DNA of 64,000 nt from Lepidodermella squamata (taxonomy: Eukaryota > Gastrotricha). The DNA is taken from assembly GCA_047495785.1 (NCBI GenBank), contig JBLDXI010000029.1:2418001-2482000 (forward strand), given 5' to 3'. The notes beneath the pieces are model-generated. The model searched no databases. It was not told the DNA's origin and saw nothing but the letters and a program-made list of their open reading frames with translations. Positions within the stretch are counted from its first letter, which is position 1, and each line of letters begins with the position of its first letter. The position numbers were made by a program, and so were the translations under genes. This document shows positions 46,067 to 55,951 of this stretch, one piece after another.

Positions 46067-46655
46067 ATGCGCGTTGTCTTTGCACTAGCCGCCGTTATTC
46101 TTGTAGTTTTGGGTAAATCATTTGATGGGATCAAAGATAAGGACTCACTCTTCATTTTAATTACTTTTAGCCATCTCCGAAGCCGAGGCTGGCCGCGGAA
46201 ATAAGGGCAAAAGTGTTTCGAAGAGCGTCTCCATCAGCGTGTCGTACAACCGGCAGCCGAAGAAGCACGCGATGAAGAAGCGCCCGGCCAAGAAGGCCTT
46301 CGTCGCTGGGCGCAAGCACCGCCGTGCCTCGTTCTCCAAGTCCGTGTCCGCGTCGGTGTCGGCCCGCACGAACAAGCACACCCGCAAGGTCTCCACCAAG
46401 AAGTTCATGCGCGTGCACAAGCGCGGATCCATGTCCGGCTCGTACTCGCGATCGGGCTCCTTCGGCGGCTACAACAAGAAGGGCGGCAAGAAATTCGGTG
46501 GCAAGAAGTTCGGCGGCAAGAAGTTTGGCGGCAAGAAGCACGGTGGCAAGCACGGCAAGAAGGGTCGCAAGGGCAGCAAGAGCGGCAGCTACTCGGCCTC
46601 CAACAACTTCTCCTACTCGGTCGCCGTCGAGACCGGTGCTGCTCCCAGCAAATAA
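46067..46655 (+). CDS. Secreted Ser/Lys/Gly-rich basic protein, gene B
   Basis: Paralogue of gene A with the same structure: signal exon 46067-46112 (MRVVFALAAVILVVLG), 58-bp intron, exon 2 46171-46655, 176 aa. The signal peptide, intron and flanks differ clearly from A, C and D, while the mature coding exon is almost identical at base level, including synonymous sites. It has three successive GGKKF units around residues 120-140, one more than gene C, so the repeat number varies between copies. It ends in ETGAAPSK rather than ETGAAAE. It lies about 580 bp upstream of the helical-repeat/alpha-crystallin gene, the other strongly GC-ending gene here. Confidence 0.85.
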
Positions 46656-47121
46656 TTGATAACTATAAATAATTTATTTTCGACCTTTTCATTTCGAATT
46701 TTTCGGAATAAATATTAAAGAATTCAGGTAATAAGGTTGCGTTATTCTGGGGCTTTTTTATCCTTTCAAGCACATCACGATTACAATTCAGCCGCAAACC
46801 GCACAACAGGCCGAGGAAATCGAGATGAGTGATTGAAATTCATTATTATATTTTCGACCTTATTAAAACGCTTCATGTTGAACTAACTTTCGTTCATTGT
46901 AATGTTTACTCTTCATTTCAGATCGCTTTGCCTCTTATCGACCCCATACGTTGAAAGGGATTCGACTTTTTTGGGAGCAATAACTCGCAATGTTAGAAGC
47001 TTTGATGGCCAGTTGCCAGTAGATTTATTTGTGTCACAATGAAATCGGATCGTGTGACCAATAGAAGCGCACGAGCGAGTTTTTGATTATGTGCGTCGCG
47101 TGCCTTATTCGAATTTTGGCT
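46656..47121. other. Intergenic, upstream of the sHSP-like gene
   Basis: Holds the 3' UTR of gene B (aataaa near 46707) and the promoter of the next gene. I looked for clear heat-shock element arrays (repeated nGAAn units) and found only an isolated AGAAGCTTT at 46995-47003. Confidence 0.5.
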
Positions 47122-47129
47122 TATAAAAG
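47122..47129 (+). promoter_or_regulatory. TATA box of the sHSP-like gene
   Basis: TATAAAAG, 116 bp before the ATG at 47238. Confidence 0.6.
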
Positions 47130-47237
47130 GCGATCTGCTGACTGGCAATGATCATCACCTGCTTTTGCAATTTAAAGCTCACAGCAATCTTCTCGCTTTC
47201 ATTTTCGTTCGTGTTTTGATCCTTCTCAAACTCTAAA

Positions 47238-48542
47238 ATGGCCTGCTCTTACACCTCGATCCCCTCGACCTTCGCCGCTGGCTACACCAGCCCGATGAAC
47301 GTCGAGAGCCTGCTCCGCAACAAGGTCGACATCTACTCGCCGTCGTCTGTTGAGCGCAGCCTCGTCAACGCCGCCGTCCCGACCCCGTTCGCCGCTGCTG
47401 CTGGCATCCACAACGTCAACGCCTTCGCCTCGTCCCCGATCGCCTACAACACCTTCGCCTCGCCGATCGAGTGCGGAGCCGAGACCGGCCGCGTCTTCGG
47501 TGCCGAGTGCGGTGCCCAGCTGGCCGCCATCGTCGCCGCCCGCCTCAACACCTTCGTCGGCCAGGAGGTGGCCGTCCGCATCGGCGCCCAGTGGGGAGCC
47601 GAGATGTGCGCCAAGCTGGGTGCCGAGCTCGCCGTCAAGCTCGCCAACGGCTGGCCGGTCGAGCAGTGCGCCCGCTGGTGCTACACCTTCGGAGCCGAGC
47701 ACGGCGCCGAACTGGGTGCCATCATCGCCCAGCGCCTGGGTGCCATCTACACCGCCGAGTTCGCCGCCCGCATCGGCGCCGAGCTCTTCGCCGACGTCTG
47801 CGCCAAGCAGTGCTACGTCATCGCCGCCCGCGTCGCCGAGTCGCGCTTCGGTGGTGCCCGCCTGGCCAACAACTGGACCGGCTCGTTCGAGCGCTTCGGT
47901 GGCATCAACTACCCGACCACCTTCGGCCCCTTCGGCGCCAACACCTGGTCGAACACCCTGTCGGCTGACAACAAGCTGTACAACATCTCCTTCCGCCCGT
48001 CCTCCGAGGTCGAGCTCTACACCCTGACCCACCCGATCCGCATGATCGACGTCGAGGGCAACCGCCAGCTGTACCTGTGCTTCGAGCTCAAGGGCTTCAA
48101 GCCTGAGGAAGTCACCGTCACCCTGAACAAGGCCGAGCGCGCCGTCGTCGTCGAGGCTGCCCACGAGGCCAAGGACGGCAAGGAGCACACCGTCGCCCGC
48201 AAGTACTCGCGCAAGTTCGTCCTGCCCGAGGTAAGAGAAAACACTTTTCACTCATAATCTCATAACTTTAATGATCCGTTTTCTTAATAGACCCTTGCCA
48301 AGATCGACCTGACCAAGGTTGAGCTCAAGTCGTGCCTGACCCAGGAGGGCCACCTCGTCGTCGAGTGCCAGCTGCCGAAGATGACCACCGAGGAGATCGC
48401 CAAGTGCCCGACCATGTCCGAGCTGTACAACAAGCTGCCCGCCTTCGGAGGCTTCAACGCCGCCGTCCAGGCCTTCGGCGGCATCAACGGCGTCAACTGC
48501 CACGTCAACGCCGTCAAGCCCGTCACCGTCAAGACCGCCTAA
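47238..48542 (+). CDS. Alpha-crystallin-domain (small-heat-shock-like) protein with Ala/Gly/Cys helical-repeat N-terminal half
   Basis: Exons 47238-48230 and 48291-48542 (60-bp intron) encode 414 aa, two to three times a usual sHSP. Residues about 75-205 form degenerate helical repeats around GAE.GA.LA.I.A.RL (GAECGAQLAAIVAARL, GAELGAIIAQRLGAIYTAEF, IGAELFADVCAKQCYVIAAR) with about nine Cys. After a linker, residues about 255-355 look like an alpha-crystallin domain: YLCFELKGFKPEEVTVTL, AVVVEAAHE, then KYSRKFVLPE split by the intron, VELKSCLTQEGHLVVECQLP. The C-terminal ~55 residues lack a clear I-x-I motif. No signal peptide, so likely cytosolic. Codons end almost only in C or G, as in the Ser/Lys-rich genes, suggesting high expression. 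The domain call is by pattern; the helical half is unrecognised. A chaperone or protectant role is inferred only from the crystallin-like part. Confidence 0.8.
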
Positions 48543-49819
48543 ATGAAATCTAACGAGAAGATGAGCAATTATGCGCAATGTTAAAGAACTTTGCTTGAGA
48601 AAAATTGTGATACCATTCGATGTGATACTCTTGTGCTATTTGCAGTTTTCCTCGAGACAGTAAAACAAGAGATGTTGCGTATTCAAGGTTCTGTATATGG
48701 CTATGAGTCATCCGTGATTCAGTTTCAGTTTCAGTTTCAGTTCAGTTCAGTTTCAGTTAAAGATGATGGCTACTAAATCATATGGGCCAAGGTTCGCCTC
48801 CACGCCATGCAACACTTTTTGCATGCAAAATGATCGATCATCAATAATTTTCCATTCAATAAGTATGCAAATATTCCTAATCACATTATTTCGCCCGAGT
48901 CCAGAAGGGCGTTGTCAAACTTTTTTGAAAATAATTAAGATCATACTTCTTGGGATCATTTCTTTATTTAGATTTGCCCCAACGTCAGCCTCATCTGACG
49001 ACAAACCCAAACCGCGATGACGAGGCGTGGTGACTGGCCCTGAGCGCGAACTTGGCCGCACGAGGCCGGCGACCTTTCCAGGGTGGCTGGTCTCGAGGCG
49101 GCCGTTGATGAACGTTCCGGTCTGGTGGCTCTTTAATTAGGGCCACTTCCGGAGGGGTCAGTCGCTTTCAGAGCGGCTTTTCTAATGAAAAACAAAACTT
49201 GAATTGTTTCTCCAAGTTATTGAAAAACGATGACATCCGCCTATTCGAAGTCATCCTTATAGCATGAATGAGCGCAATACATTTTATTAAATTGGTATTT
49301 TGACGCTGGGCGGTTCGATTCATCTGAAGTCATCTGATTCATCTGATATTGGACAAAAACTACTGTCACTGCTTGGATTATAATCTGCGCTCGGCCAATG
49401 CTAAATCCCAGCTTCGGTGTAGTGATTCAGTTTTTCAGCTTCCTCGGTGTGGAAATTGTGAGGGACGGTTTCGAGCTTTTGGAGTCTCGAATTTCAAAGT
49501 TCGTGATACCTGTTGTAAACGGCCACGAATATTCTCAACAATTTTCCGAATTTTAATGATAAAAAAGTACAGTGCGGCCAGTGGGTGAAAAGCAGACAAA
49601 ATAAGGTTGCTAATTTGTTGGGTTCAATGATGACTTGTGAAGCCCAAAGCAGCTTTAAAACAAAAAGATTTATGATAATTATTATTTATGAGGATGGTTT
49701 TTCGAGCTGGAATCCAATTGCCACTGGTAGAGAGTAGAGATCCGATGAAGTTCTACTGTTAACTAATTAGCAGACAGTTTGCTGTTTATTGTTGATAATT
49801 ACGCTCGAATTCAATTATT
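48543..49819. other. Intergenic with a small GC-rich island
   Basis: About 1.3 kb between the sHSP-like gene and gene C. The stretch 49018-49170 is clearly GC-richer than its surroundings and has open frames on the minus strand rich in Pro, Arg and Gly, but with no recognised family and no splice context. The rest is AT-rich without features, apart from a short tandem repeat (separate entry). Confidence 0.45.
48719..48758. repeat. Short tandem repeat (TTTCAG-type)
   Basis: Six- and five-base units TTTCAG/TTCAG repeated about seven times in the 3' flank of the sHSP-like gene. Each unit resembles a 3' splice-site motif, but no exon follows. Confidence 0.8.
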
Positions 49820-49859
49820 TGCCGCGCTTCAAGAAATGACGATTTCGGTATATATAAGG
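49820..49859 (+). promoter_or_regulatory. Promoter module of Ser/Lys-rich gene C
   Basis: Element TGCCGCGCTTCA at 49820-49831, then 17 bp, then TATATATAAGG from 49849, 89 bp before the ATG. Confidence 0.75.
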
Positions 49860-49937
49860 AGGATGGATATCGATGAAAGAATCATCAAGCTCCATTCGAA
49901 TATTATATAATTTTCGCTAAAATATCAAACCATAAAG

Positions 49938-50521
49938 ATGCGTGCTGTTTTCGCTTTGGCTGCTGTCGTTCTTTTGGCTCTCGGTAATCTTTGAAAGCAT
50001 TGTTTGGTCCAATAATATTACTCGTTTTCTTCCTTTCAGCTTTCTCCGAAGCCGAGGCTGGCCGCGGAAATAAGGGCAAAAGTGTTTCGAAGAGCGTCTC
50101 CATCAGCGTGTCGTACAACAAGCATCAGCCGAAGAAGCACGCGATGAAGAAGCGCCCGGCCAAGAAGGCCTTCGTCGCTGGGCGCAAGCACCGCCGTGCC
50201 TCGTTCTCCAAGTCCGTGTCCGCGTCGGTGTCGGCCCGCACGAACAAGCACACCCGCAAGGTCTCCACCAAGAAGTTCATGCGCGTGCACAAGCGCGGAT
50301 CCATGTCCGGCTCGTACTCGCGATCGGGCTCCTTCGGCGGCTACAACAAGAAGCATGGCAACAAGCGCCACGGTGGCAAGAAATTCGGCGGCAAGAAGTT
50401 TGGCGGCAAGAAGGGTGGCAAGCACGGCAAGGGTCGCAAGGGCAGCAAGAGCGGCAGCTACTCGGCCTCCAACAACTTCTCCTACTCGGTCGCCGTCGAG
50501 ACCGGTGCTGCTGCTGAGTAA
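49938..50521 (+). CDS. Secreted Ser/Lys/Gly-rich basic protein, gene C
   Basis: Third paralogue: signal exon 49938-49983 (MRAVFALAAVVLLALG), 56-bp intron, exon 2 50040-50521, 175 aa. The mature chain begins after SEAEA and has the same alternating-Ser and GGKKF segments. Distinguishing points are one extra residue in YNKHQPKK and the GNKRHGGKK junction. It shares with gene D not only the coding exon but also the intron sequence, the 3' UTR and the downstream RNA-gene block in inverted order, so C and D are the youngest pair. tRNA-Gly, a U2 remnant, tRNA-Ser and U6 follow on the same side. Confidence 0.86.
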
Positions 50522-50744
50522 AAATTCGATCCTAAAAACGTTTTCCACGGATGCCTGTTGATCTAATTCTCCTTGATAATTTATTGGCGAAGGTTTAAAT
50601 AAATTTACGCTTAAATTACGCTTAACTGTCAACTGTACTACATGCTTTCAATTTGGATGAACACGGAGATAAAACCGCTAAAATAACAGCGCTAAGAACA
50701 GCGTTCAAGTGGAGACCTTCGTTATAGAATACGACTGTGAGCCA

Positions 50745-50816
50745 GCGTCAGTGGTGTAACGGTCAGCATGGTTGCCTTCCAAGCAGCCGATCCGGGTTCG
50801 ACTCCCGGCTGACGCA
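50745..50816 (+). tRNA. tRNA-Gly (anticodon UCC)
   Basis: A 72-nt cloverleaf: acceptor GCGTCAG pairs with CTGACGC; anticodon stem GTTGC/GCAGC with loop CTTCCAA, anticodon TCC; T arm CCGGG-TTCGACT-CCCGG. B box GGTTCGACTCC is canonical and there is no intron. A near copy lies inverted at 57569-57640. Confidence 0.96.
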
Positions 50817-50933
50817 CATGTTTTTGCATTTTCAAATAATTTTTCATTTATAAAATAAGCAGAAATAATCCGATGAATCCAGCGATACCAAATCATCTCC
50901 TTTCTCCGCTCAAACACTTTTCCGTTTTTTTCT

Positions 50934-50950
50934 ATCGCTTCTCGGCCTTT
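50934..50950 (+). pseudogene. U2 snRNA 5'-end remnant
   Basis: ATCGCTTCTCGGCCT is the exact 5' end of U2, preceded by T-rich sequence and followed by unrelated bases (a second TCTCGGCCT then divergent sequence). The branch-site recognition and Sm parts are absent. In the inverted duplicate the same position holds a full U2 gene (57255-57448), so this copy has lost its body. Confidence 0.75.
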
Positions 50951-51047
50951 CTCGGCCTTCTAACAGACTAACTTATGCTGATAGATTGCCTAAGGCAGAA
51001 GTCAACTAAATAATCACGGGTTATATCGCATCATAACTAATTCAAAA

Positions 51048-51129
51048 GCTGCTATGCCCGAGTGGTTAAGGGGTCTGACTTGAAATCAGATGCGGTCTCC
51101 GCGCGTAGGTTCAAATCCTACTGGCAGCG
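51048..51129 (+). tRNA. tRNA-Ser (anticodon UGA)
   Basis: An 82-nt cloverleaf with the long variable arm of serine tRNAs: acceptor GCTGCTA/TGGCAGC plus discriminator G; anticodon stem TCTGA/TCAGA with loop CTTGAAA, anticodon TGA; variable arm GCGGTCTCCGCGC; T arm GTAGG-TTCAAAT-CCTAC. B box GGTTCAAATCC is canonical. It is the parental form of the altered copy at 56998-57079. Confidence 0.95.
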
Positions 51130-51416
51130 ATCTTTTTGCGTTGTAACCTCTAAAATTAGGTCAGTTTATATACCAATTAAAGGTAAATAGAATCTTTTTG
51201 AAATTATCGGTGTGAAATGTAGCATTAGCCACCATCATCGATAACCCAACAATCGCTTTTTTCAGTGCACTTGCCATCATCAAACGAGGTTTAAATCTTT
51301 ACAATATTAATGTTTTATTCGGAAACGCTGCCTATTATGCATACGCAAATTAGGCGACACGAAATAAAACTACTTCATTTATACCATTGATAAAGATATG
51401 TTAAGGTAGCTTGAAT

Positions 51417-51433
51417 GTCAATCTTCGGATTGG

Positions 51434-51472
<39 letters not shown>

Positions 51473-51522
51473 GGCCCCTGCGCAAGGATGACACGCAAAA
51501 TCGTGAAGCGTTCCATATTTTT
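51417..51522 (+). ncRNA. U6: U6 spliceosomal snRNA (copy 2)
   Basis: Same sequence as copy 1 across the body, with ACAGAGA and the 3' T run. It lies on the outer side of the gene C block. Upstream flanks of the two copies are not alike beyond a few bases. Confidence 0.97.
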
Positions 51523-51929
51523 AAACCCTCAATGAAAATTAAAGAAATTAAAATCGTGGGTCGGTAGAATACTTTTCCACAATAGCTGTTTTCTCTTATT
51601 CGCCTGCGCTTAGCCGATAAAATTCTAGGGAAATGACATCGCCTTTTATTTTTCAATTCGGCTATTCTTTTGAAATCAGCGTCTCGATGATTCCACAGCT
51701 CGGAGGTTGTACTGAAAATGAATTCCATCAATTTCGGTTCGCAACGTTGAAATGCTTGAAGCAAACTGCCTTCGATAAAAAAATTCTTAGGCATAAATAT
51801 TATTTCATACATTTATTTCATGATTTTTACTTTTTTGAACAATCAAAATTTCGAGAAAGAAATTACTCGATGAACACCTCAATTTTAATAGATTCGAATG
51901 ATTTCAAAGTTTTGATATTGATCGCTGTT
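51523..51929. other. Intergenic, 3' flank of CAP gene 3
   Basis: About 400 bp between U6 copy 2 and the CAP gene 3 stop. No gene recognised on either strand. Confidence 0.5.
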
Positions 51930-52600
51930 TTACTGAACGACACAGCAGCATTTTTTCGAAGTTTTGCGCGTTTTAACCTCAACAATGTTGTTTGTAATGC
52001 TACCCGGCTCGGCCTGCTTGGCAGCCAACGGTTCCGAAGCCTTGGACTCAAACATAGCTCGTTTGCCATCGACTGGCGGGTGGACATTTTCCTTGAAACG
52101 GCCAATGAAATTTCCGGCTGGGTAATACTGGCCAACAACGTAGACTTGACCGTTAGCAGCCGCTGCGATTCCCAATCCAACCTGCTTGCTGCCTTTCCAA
52201 ACTACTTGCGAAAAATGACCTGGCAAAAAATGATAGGAAATCTCGTTTTTAGCTGATAATTTCTTAATTTTGACAAACCGCAAGTAGAGGCGCAAGATTC
52301 AGGATTTCCATAACTGAAACGCTCGACCTCGCTGTACCAACGCGATACCGCTCCCTTGGCGCTTTCTTCCGGCGTTTTAGACGAGCTGAAAGCGCTGAAA
52401 ATGTTCTCGCCAACAATTTGCCCATTCAACGTTGAATCACTGTGTTGCAGCCGGTTGGTTTTGGCCATGTTCTCGGCACATTTCTGAGCTTGGGCCGCTA
52501 GGTCCGAGCTCCACTGCAGAGGTTCCGCGCCATGAATAGCTCGAACCTGGTTGTGCTCGGAAAACAGCACCTCTCGAATAGTTTTCACGTTGATAGTCAT
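51930..52600 (-). CDS. CAP-superfamily protein 3, GAPR-1-like, with C-terminal CaaX motif
   Basis: Third GAPR-1-like paralogue. Exons 52279-52600 and 51930-52219 with the family's phase-1 intron (59 bp) encode 203 aa. No signal peptide (MTINVKTIREVLFSEHNQVR). Domain motifs: QKCAENMAKTNRLQHSD, GENIFSAF, GHFSQVVWKGSKQVGLGIA, VYVVGQYYPAGNFIG. Instead of the Thr/Glu tail of genes 1 and 2 it ends in a short linker and TRKTSKKCCCVVQ. CVVQ fits a CaaX box, with Gln favouring farnesylation, preceded by two more Cys that could be palmitoylated and a Lys/Arg patch, like small GTPases. This would anchor the protein to the cytosolic face of a membrane, where mammalian GAPR-1 uses N-myristoylation instead. 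No MG start for myristoylation is present. Start set by alignment with paralogues. Confidence 0.9.
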
Positions 52601-52941
52601 AATTAATGAATGTTGGTGAAAATAACGGGAAAAAAATGAAAATAACATGATGCTAATTTTTTTCTCTTGTTTTGACTTTGGTCACACGCGTCTGATTCAG
52701 TTCGAAACTCGTGCCTTGGCCAAGCGATTCTTTTGAAGTTCGCCGGCTATTTTCGTTGCGCTTTGCACCCGGAAACTTGGGCTTTTGATGGCAATGCTTA
52801 TAGTGCCTGCCTAAAGCCGATGACCTTCAATCGAAAGACAAAAATATATTTTGAGCATAATAATCAAGCTTTATTTCCAGAACTTTCTCACCATTATAAT
52901 ATTCAGCATAAATATTAATAAATCACAAATGGTTAATCAAT

Positions 52942-54029
52942 TTAGTTGGAGCAGAATTTTTCGTTTGAAAATCCACGCGATACAAGTTTTATGGCATCCT
53001 GCCACTGATTCAGCGGAAATTTCCGATATTTCGGTGTTTTCAGCTTGCCGCTAGTATAAAGACCACTGACATCCAGCACTACCCTGCCGAACTCTTGCGG
53101 AGAGTGGTCCTTCACCCACCTGAAAAAAATTCAAGGTTCCATTTTTGTTATATTCAGTTCTTACTGAGTTAGCCAGAAGCCGACTACATTGATTCCTCGG
53201 AAAAGCAAAACACCCTGCGGAATTTGAGCTGGTTTCCCGCTAAGAACGCCGTAAACAGCCATTGTACTACCTTTTGCTAACGAATTAGCCATGTCAAGAG
53301 AAGCTGGACCTCCAACCGCATCAAACCCTAATTTCGGAGCTTCGATGCCTAGGTTCAAATTGTTGATACCTTTTTTCAACTGTTCGTCGGTTATTACAGC
53401 GTCAGCGCCAAGATTTTTCAAGCGTTTTGAATCAACGTAGTATCACCAGGTTTCAGCGGGACAATATGTTTGAGCATTCTGGAGATTTTTTATTAAGTTC
53501 TTGGTGTGATCGTTTTGCACAAATTATGAATCATCACCATGCAAAAAATGCAGCGATGATTCATAATTATTAGCTCTTGTTCGCACTAAGTTATTTTTCC
53601 GTGAAATTTGACATACAAATAAGCTGTACAAGGATTGCTGACCAAAGTGGCGGCAATTTCAGCCGGCAGTTCCTTTGGCATTTTCGCTAAATATTTTTCC
53701 TCTACCAAGCCTTGTTGCTTCCACATGCCCCAAGCCATTTTGGTTACTAGGGCCCGGTCTCCTGGTTTGAAGGTTCCGCTTGAAGATTTAACGATTTCAA
53801 CGATTTCAACAATGCCCTCGAGACCCGGAACTGCTGGCAATCTTACTTTGGCCGGGTATAGTCCTTCAACTGTTAACAAGTCGCTTGGATTTATCGGCGA
53901 ATACAACACTTTTACATGAGCCTCGCCGAGATTCAGCTTTTCTGGACAAGGTTCTTCGGCCAGTGAAAGAGAATTCAAGGGTTCGCCATATTTTGAAAAG
54001 ACAAGTTTGCTGAAAGAGGTTTTCGATCG
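52942..54029 (-). pseudogene. MECR: Mitochondrial trans-2-enoyl-CoA reductase (MECR), internally deleted and frameshifted
   Basis: MECR makes the last reduction of mitochondrial fatty-acid synthesis. Exons 53617-54029 (5' part incomplete), 53165-53478 and 52942-53119 match MECR: PINPSDLLTVEGLYP, ATLVSNPCTAYL, PLKPGDTTLIQNA, LKNLGADAVITDEQL, DAVGGPASLDMANSLAKG, GFWLTQWVKDHSPQEF. Directly after LIQNA, about 35 residues found in MECR are missing, including the NADPH-binding glycine loop (SNSGVGQAV), and the frame shifts: AACGCTTGA reads as a stop in one frame while CGCTTGAAA resumes as RLKNLG in the next. No splice sites could remove the defect. The rest is conserved, so the lesion looks recent, or is an assembly error. 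No mitochondrial presequence exon was found upstream. Confidence 0.82.
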
Positions 54030-55579
54030 CTTTGAAATGAAAATAAGTATAATAGAATAACAATTAAATACTATATTTTATGGGATTTATGCGATATATA
54101 TATATATATATATAGTGAAAATATAAGTGAAAATTGTATCCGAATGACAAAGTTTTCACGCCAGATGGCAAACAATTTTGAAAGCAGAACTTAGGCCTAC
54201 TTCATAAAAGTTGTATCATCTAAGGTAATTTACCTGATGAACCACGCCCGTGACAGCCCGAGGCCATAGCATTTTTCCGATGAAAATCGTTTTCGAGATG
54301 ATAACCATTCTCGGAAAAATCTATTCAGCCCAAACAGGATAAAAAAATGAAGGTCAAAATATAATTTTTCTTTATTCTGGCAGGCAAAAAGTTATAACAT
54401 AGCAAATGGGTTCGTCCGCGCGTCACGGAACGACATTTTGCCACCACTTGAACTAGCGTTTCTATAATTCACTCTTAATCTATGAATAGGAGAGGCCAGT
54501 TTTGAATTTTCTGATGTTGAGGGATAATTTACTAATAATTCTGACGCAAACTTCAATAATTTAAGCTATTATTCCTTTAATTGTCAGATAAATTCAAAGT
54601 CATCGTCACGGACGTCAACAATTTGTCATTCCAAATCATGAGGCATTTTTACATGAAAAGTTGTATTAGCAAAAACGTCAGGTAGGGCTTTTATCAATTT
54701 AAAACGTTAGCCTATCGCCCAAAGAGTAATTCAAAAAAAGAAAGAAGACCAGGTTTTTAACCGCTTTTATGCCGCCAACGAGAAACGTCGTCACGGACGG
54801 ACAAGGCCTATCGTCACGGACTGACAGACGCCAACCCATTACCGATTTCACCGTTAAAATGGTCATTTTAGCAGCAATGACTATTAATTTCGAATTCTCC
54901 ATGAAAAATAAGGCTAGAAAAGTTAAGAAACAAGCAAGAAATTCAATTTGAAGAATTTGGCATTGCGGGCCATCCCAAAAATACTTAATCTCAGATGAAA
55001 CGGTCGGGGAGAAACCCTCAAAAAATGCGCGGAAATCTCAGGCCTCTTTTGGGCCTCTTCCAGGTCTAAAAACCCAGAATAGGCCTAGACTCTCGCGACA
55101 CTTTTCAGAGCTGCTCTGGGGTTTTCCGTGTTTAAGGAGGATGGGCGCGTCCTAGAGATCTGAAATATGAAAATTTGAAATCATCAAGAAAAACTGAGTA
55201 AGGACATCTAGGAATCCAAGATCGTCCTAATTGGAGTAAACACACTTGTTGCGATTTGCTGGAAAATACAGAAAATTCGCAAACCCCACTTTTCACTTGT
55301 TACCGGTCAATTGTTATTCATCGAAGAAAGGCACCGCATCGAAAACTGGGTTGTGCCCGGCATTCAAATTCAATTTTGAGGATAATGCCTTCCAGCATAA
55401 AAAAAATCAATTTGATTATAACATATATAAGCGATGTTAATTTGCGGAAGTGCCGCTAAATTTTATCGGTAAAAATTAAATCAAGAAAACTTATAAATGG
55501 TCCATGGATTAAAAGCAGCGTTATCAACTAGGCGCTGACATATCGTAATAAGTAGTAATATCATAGTAATATCATAATA
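54030..55579. other. Intergenic, no gene recognised
   Basis: About 1.5 kb upstream of MECR. The decamer CGTCACGGAC, or close to it, occurs several times (near 54420, 54605, 54789 and 54813). No coding sequence with recognisable motifs and no RNA gene. Confidence 0.5.
54094..54114. repeat. (AT)n microsatellite
   Basis: About ten uninterrupted AT dinucleotides, 65 bp upstream of the first recognised MECR exon. Confidence 0.9.
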
Positions 55580-55951
55580 AATAGTAAAAAGTATTTTCAC
55601 ATAAAAACAAATGCAGCTCCATTGATGTTTCCCACGTGATTTCTTATCATCGTCAATCAACTTTTGCCATATCGTTAGCGTCGTTGAATAACTCGGATTT
55701 AGGCTTGTTTACATCCGTTTCAAATTGACGAGTGACAAGTAAAATGCGGTTTTTTAACGTGAATGAAGAGGCGAAAACAAAGGACTTTTTACTTGTCACC
55801 ACTCGCCCCGAAAAGGATGTAAACAAGCCTGAATCCGAGTTATTCAACGGCGCTAACGATATGGCAAAAGTTGATTGACGATGATAAGAAATCACGTGGG
55901 AAACATCAATGGAGCTGCATTTGTTTTTATGTGAAAATACTTTTTACTATT
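55580..55951. repeat. Large inverted repeat (two 165-bp arms, 42-bp loop)
   Basis: Left arm 55580-55744 and right arm 55787-55951 are reverse complements. The outer ~137 bp differ at about two positions; the inner part is less exact with small indels. Outer ends read AATAGTAAAAAG and CTTTTTACTATT. A transcript would fold into a long hairpin. No coding capacity, and no clear target-site duplication could be assigned. It fits a foldback/MITE-type element or a local inverted duplication. It ends 11 bp before the ATG used for the PKG-like gene. Confidence 0.88.

Noticed and set aside
46990-47140. Heat-shock elements upstream of the sHSP-like gene
   Set aside because: Only one half-palindromic AGAAGCTTT was found, with no array of alternating nGAAn units, so the claim is not supported.
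47226-48251. 340-codon minus-strand frame opposite the sHSP-like gene
   Set aside because: A shadow frame produced by the biased codons of the plus-strand gene; no splice sites and a low-complexity product.
48719-48758. CRISPR-like or regulatory array from repeated TTTCAG
   Set aside because: Units of 5-6 bp without spacers are a plain microsatellite, and the window is eukaryotic.
54420-54820. CGTCACGGAC repeats as a regulatory or mobile-element signal
   Set aside because: Copies are few, irregularly spaced and partly degenerate; no pattern strong enough to name.
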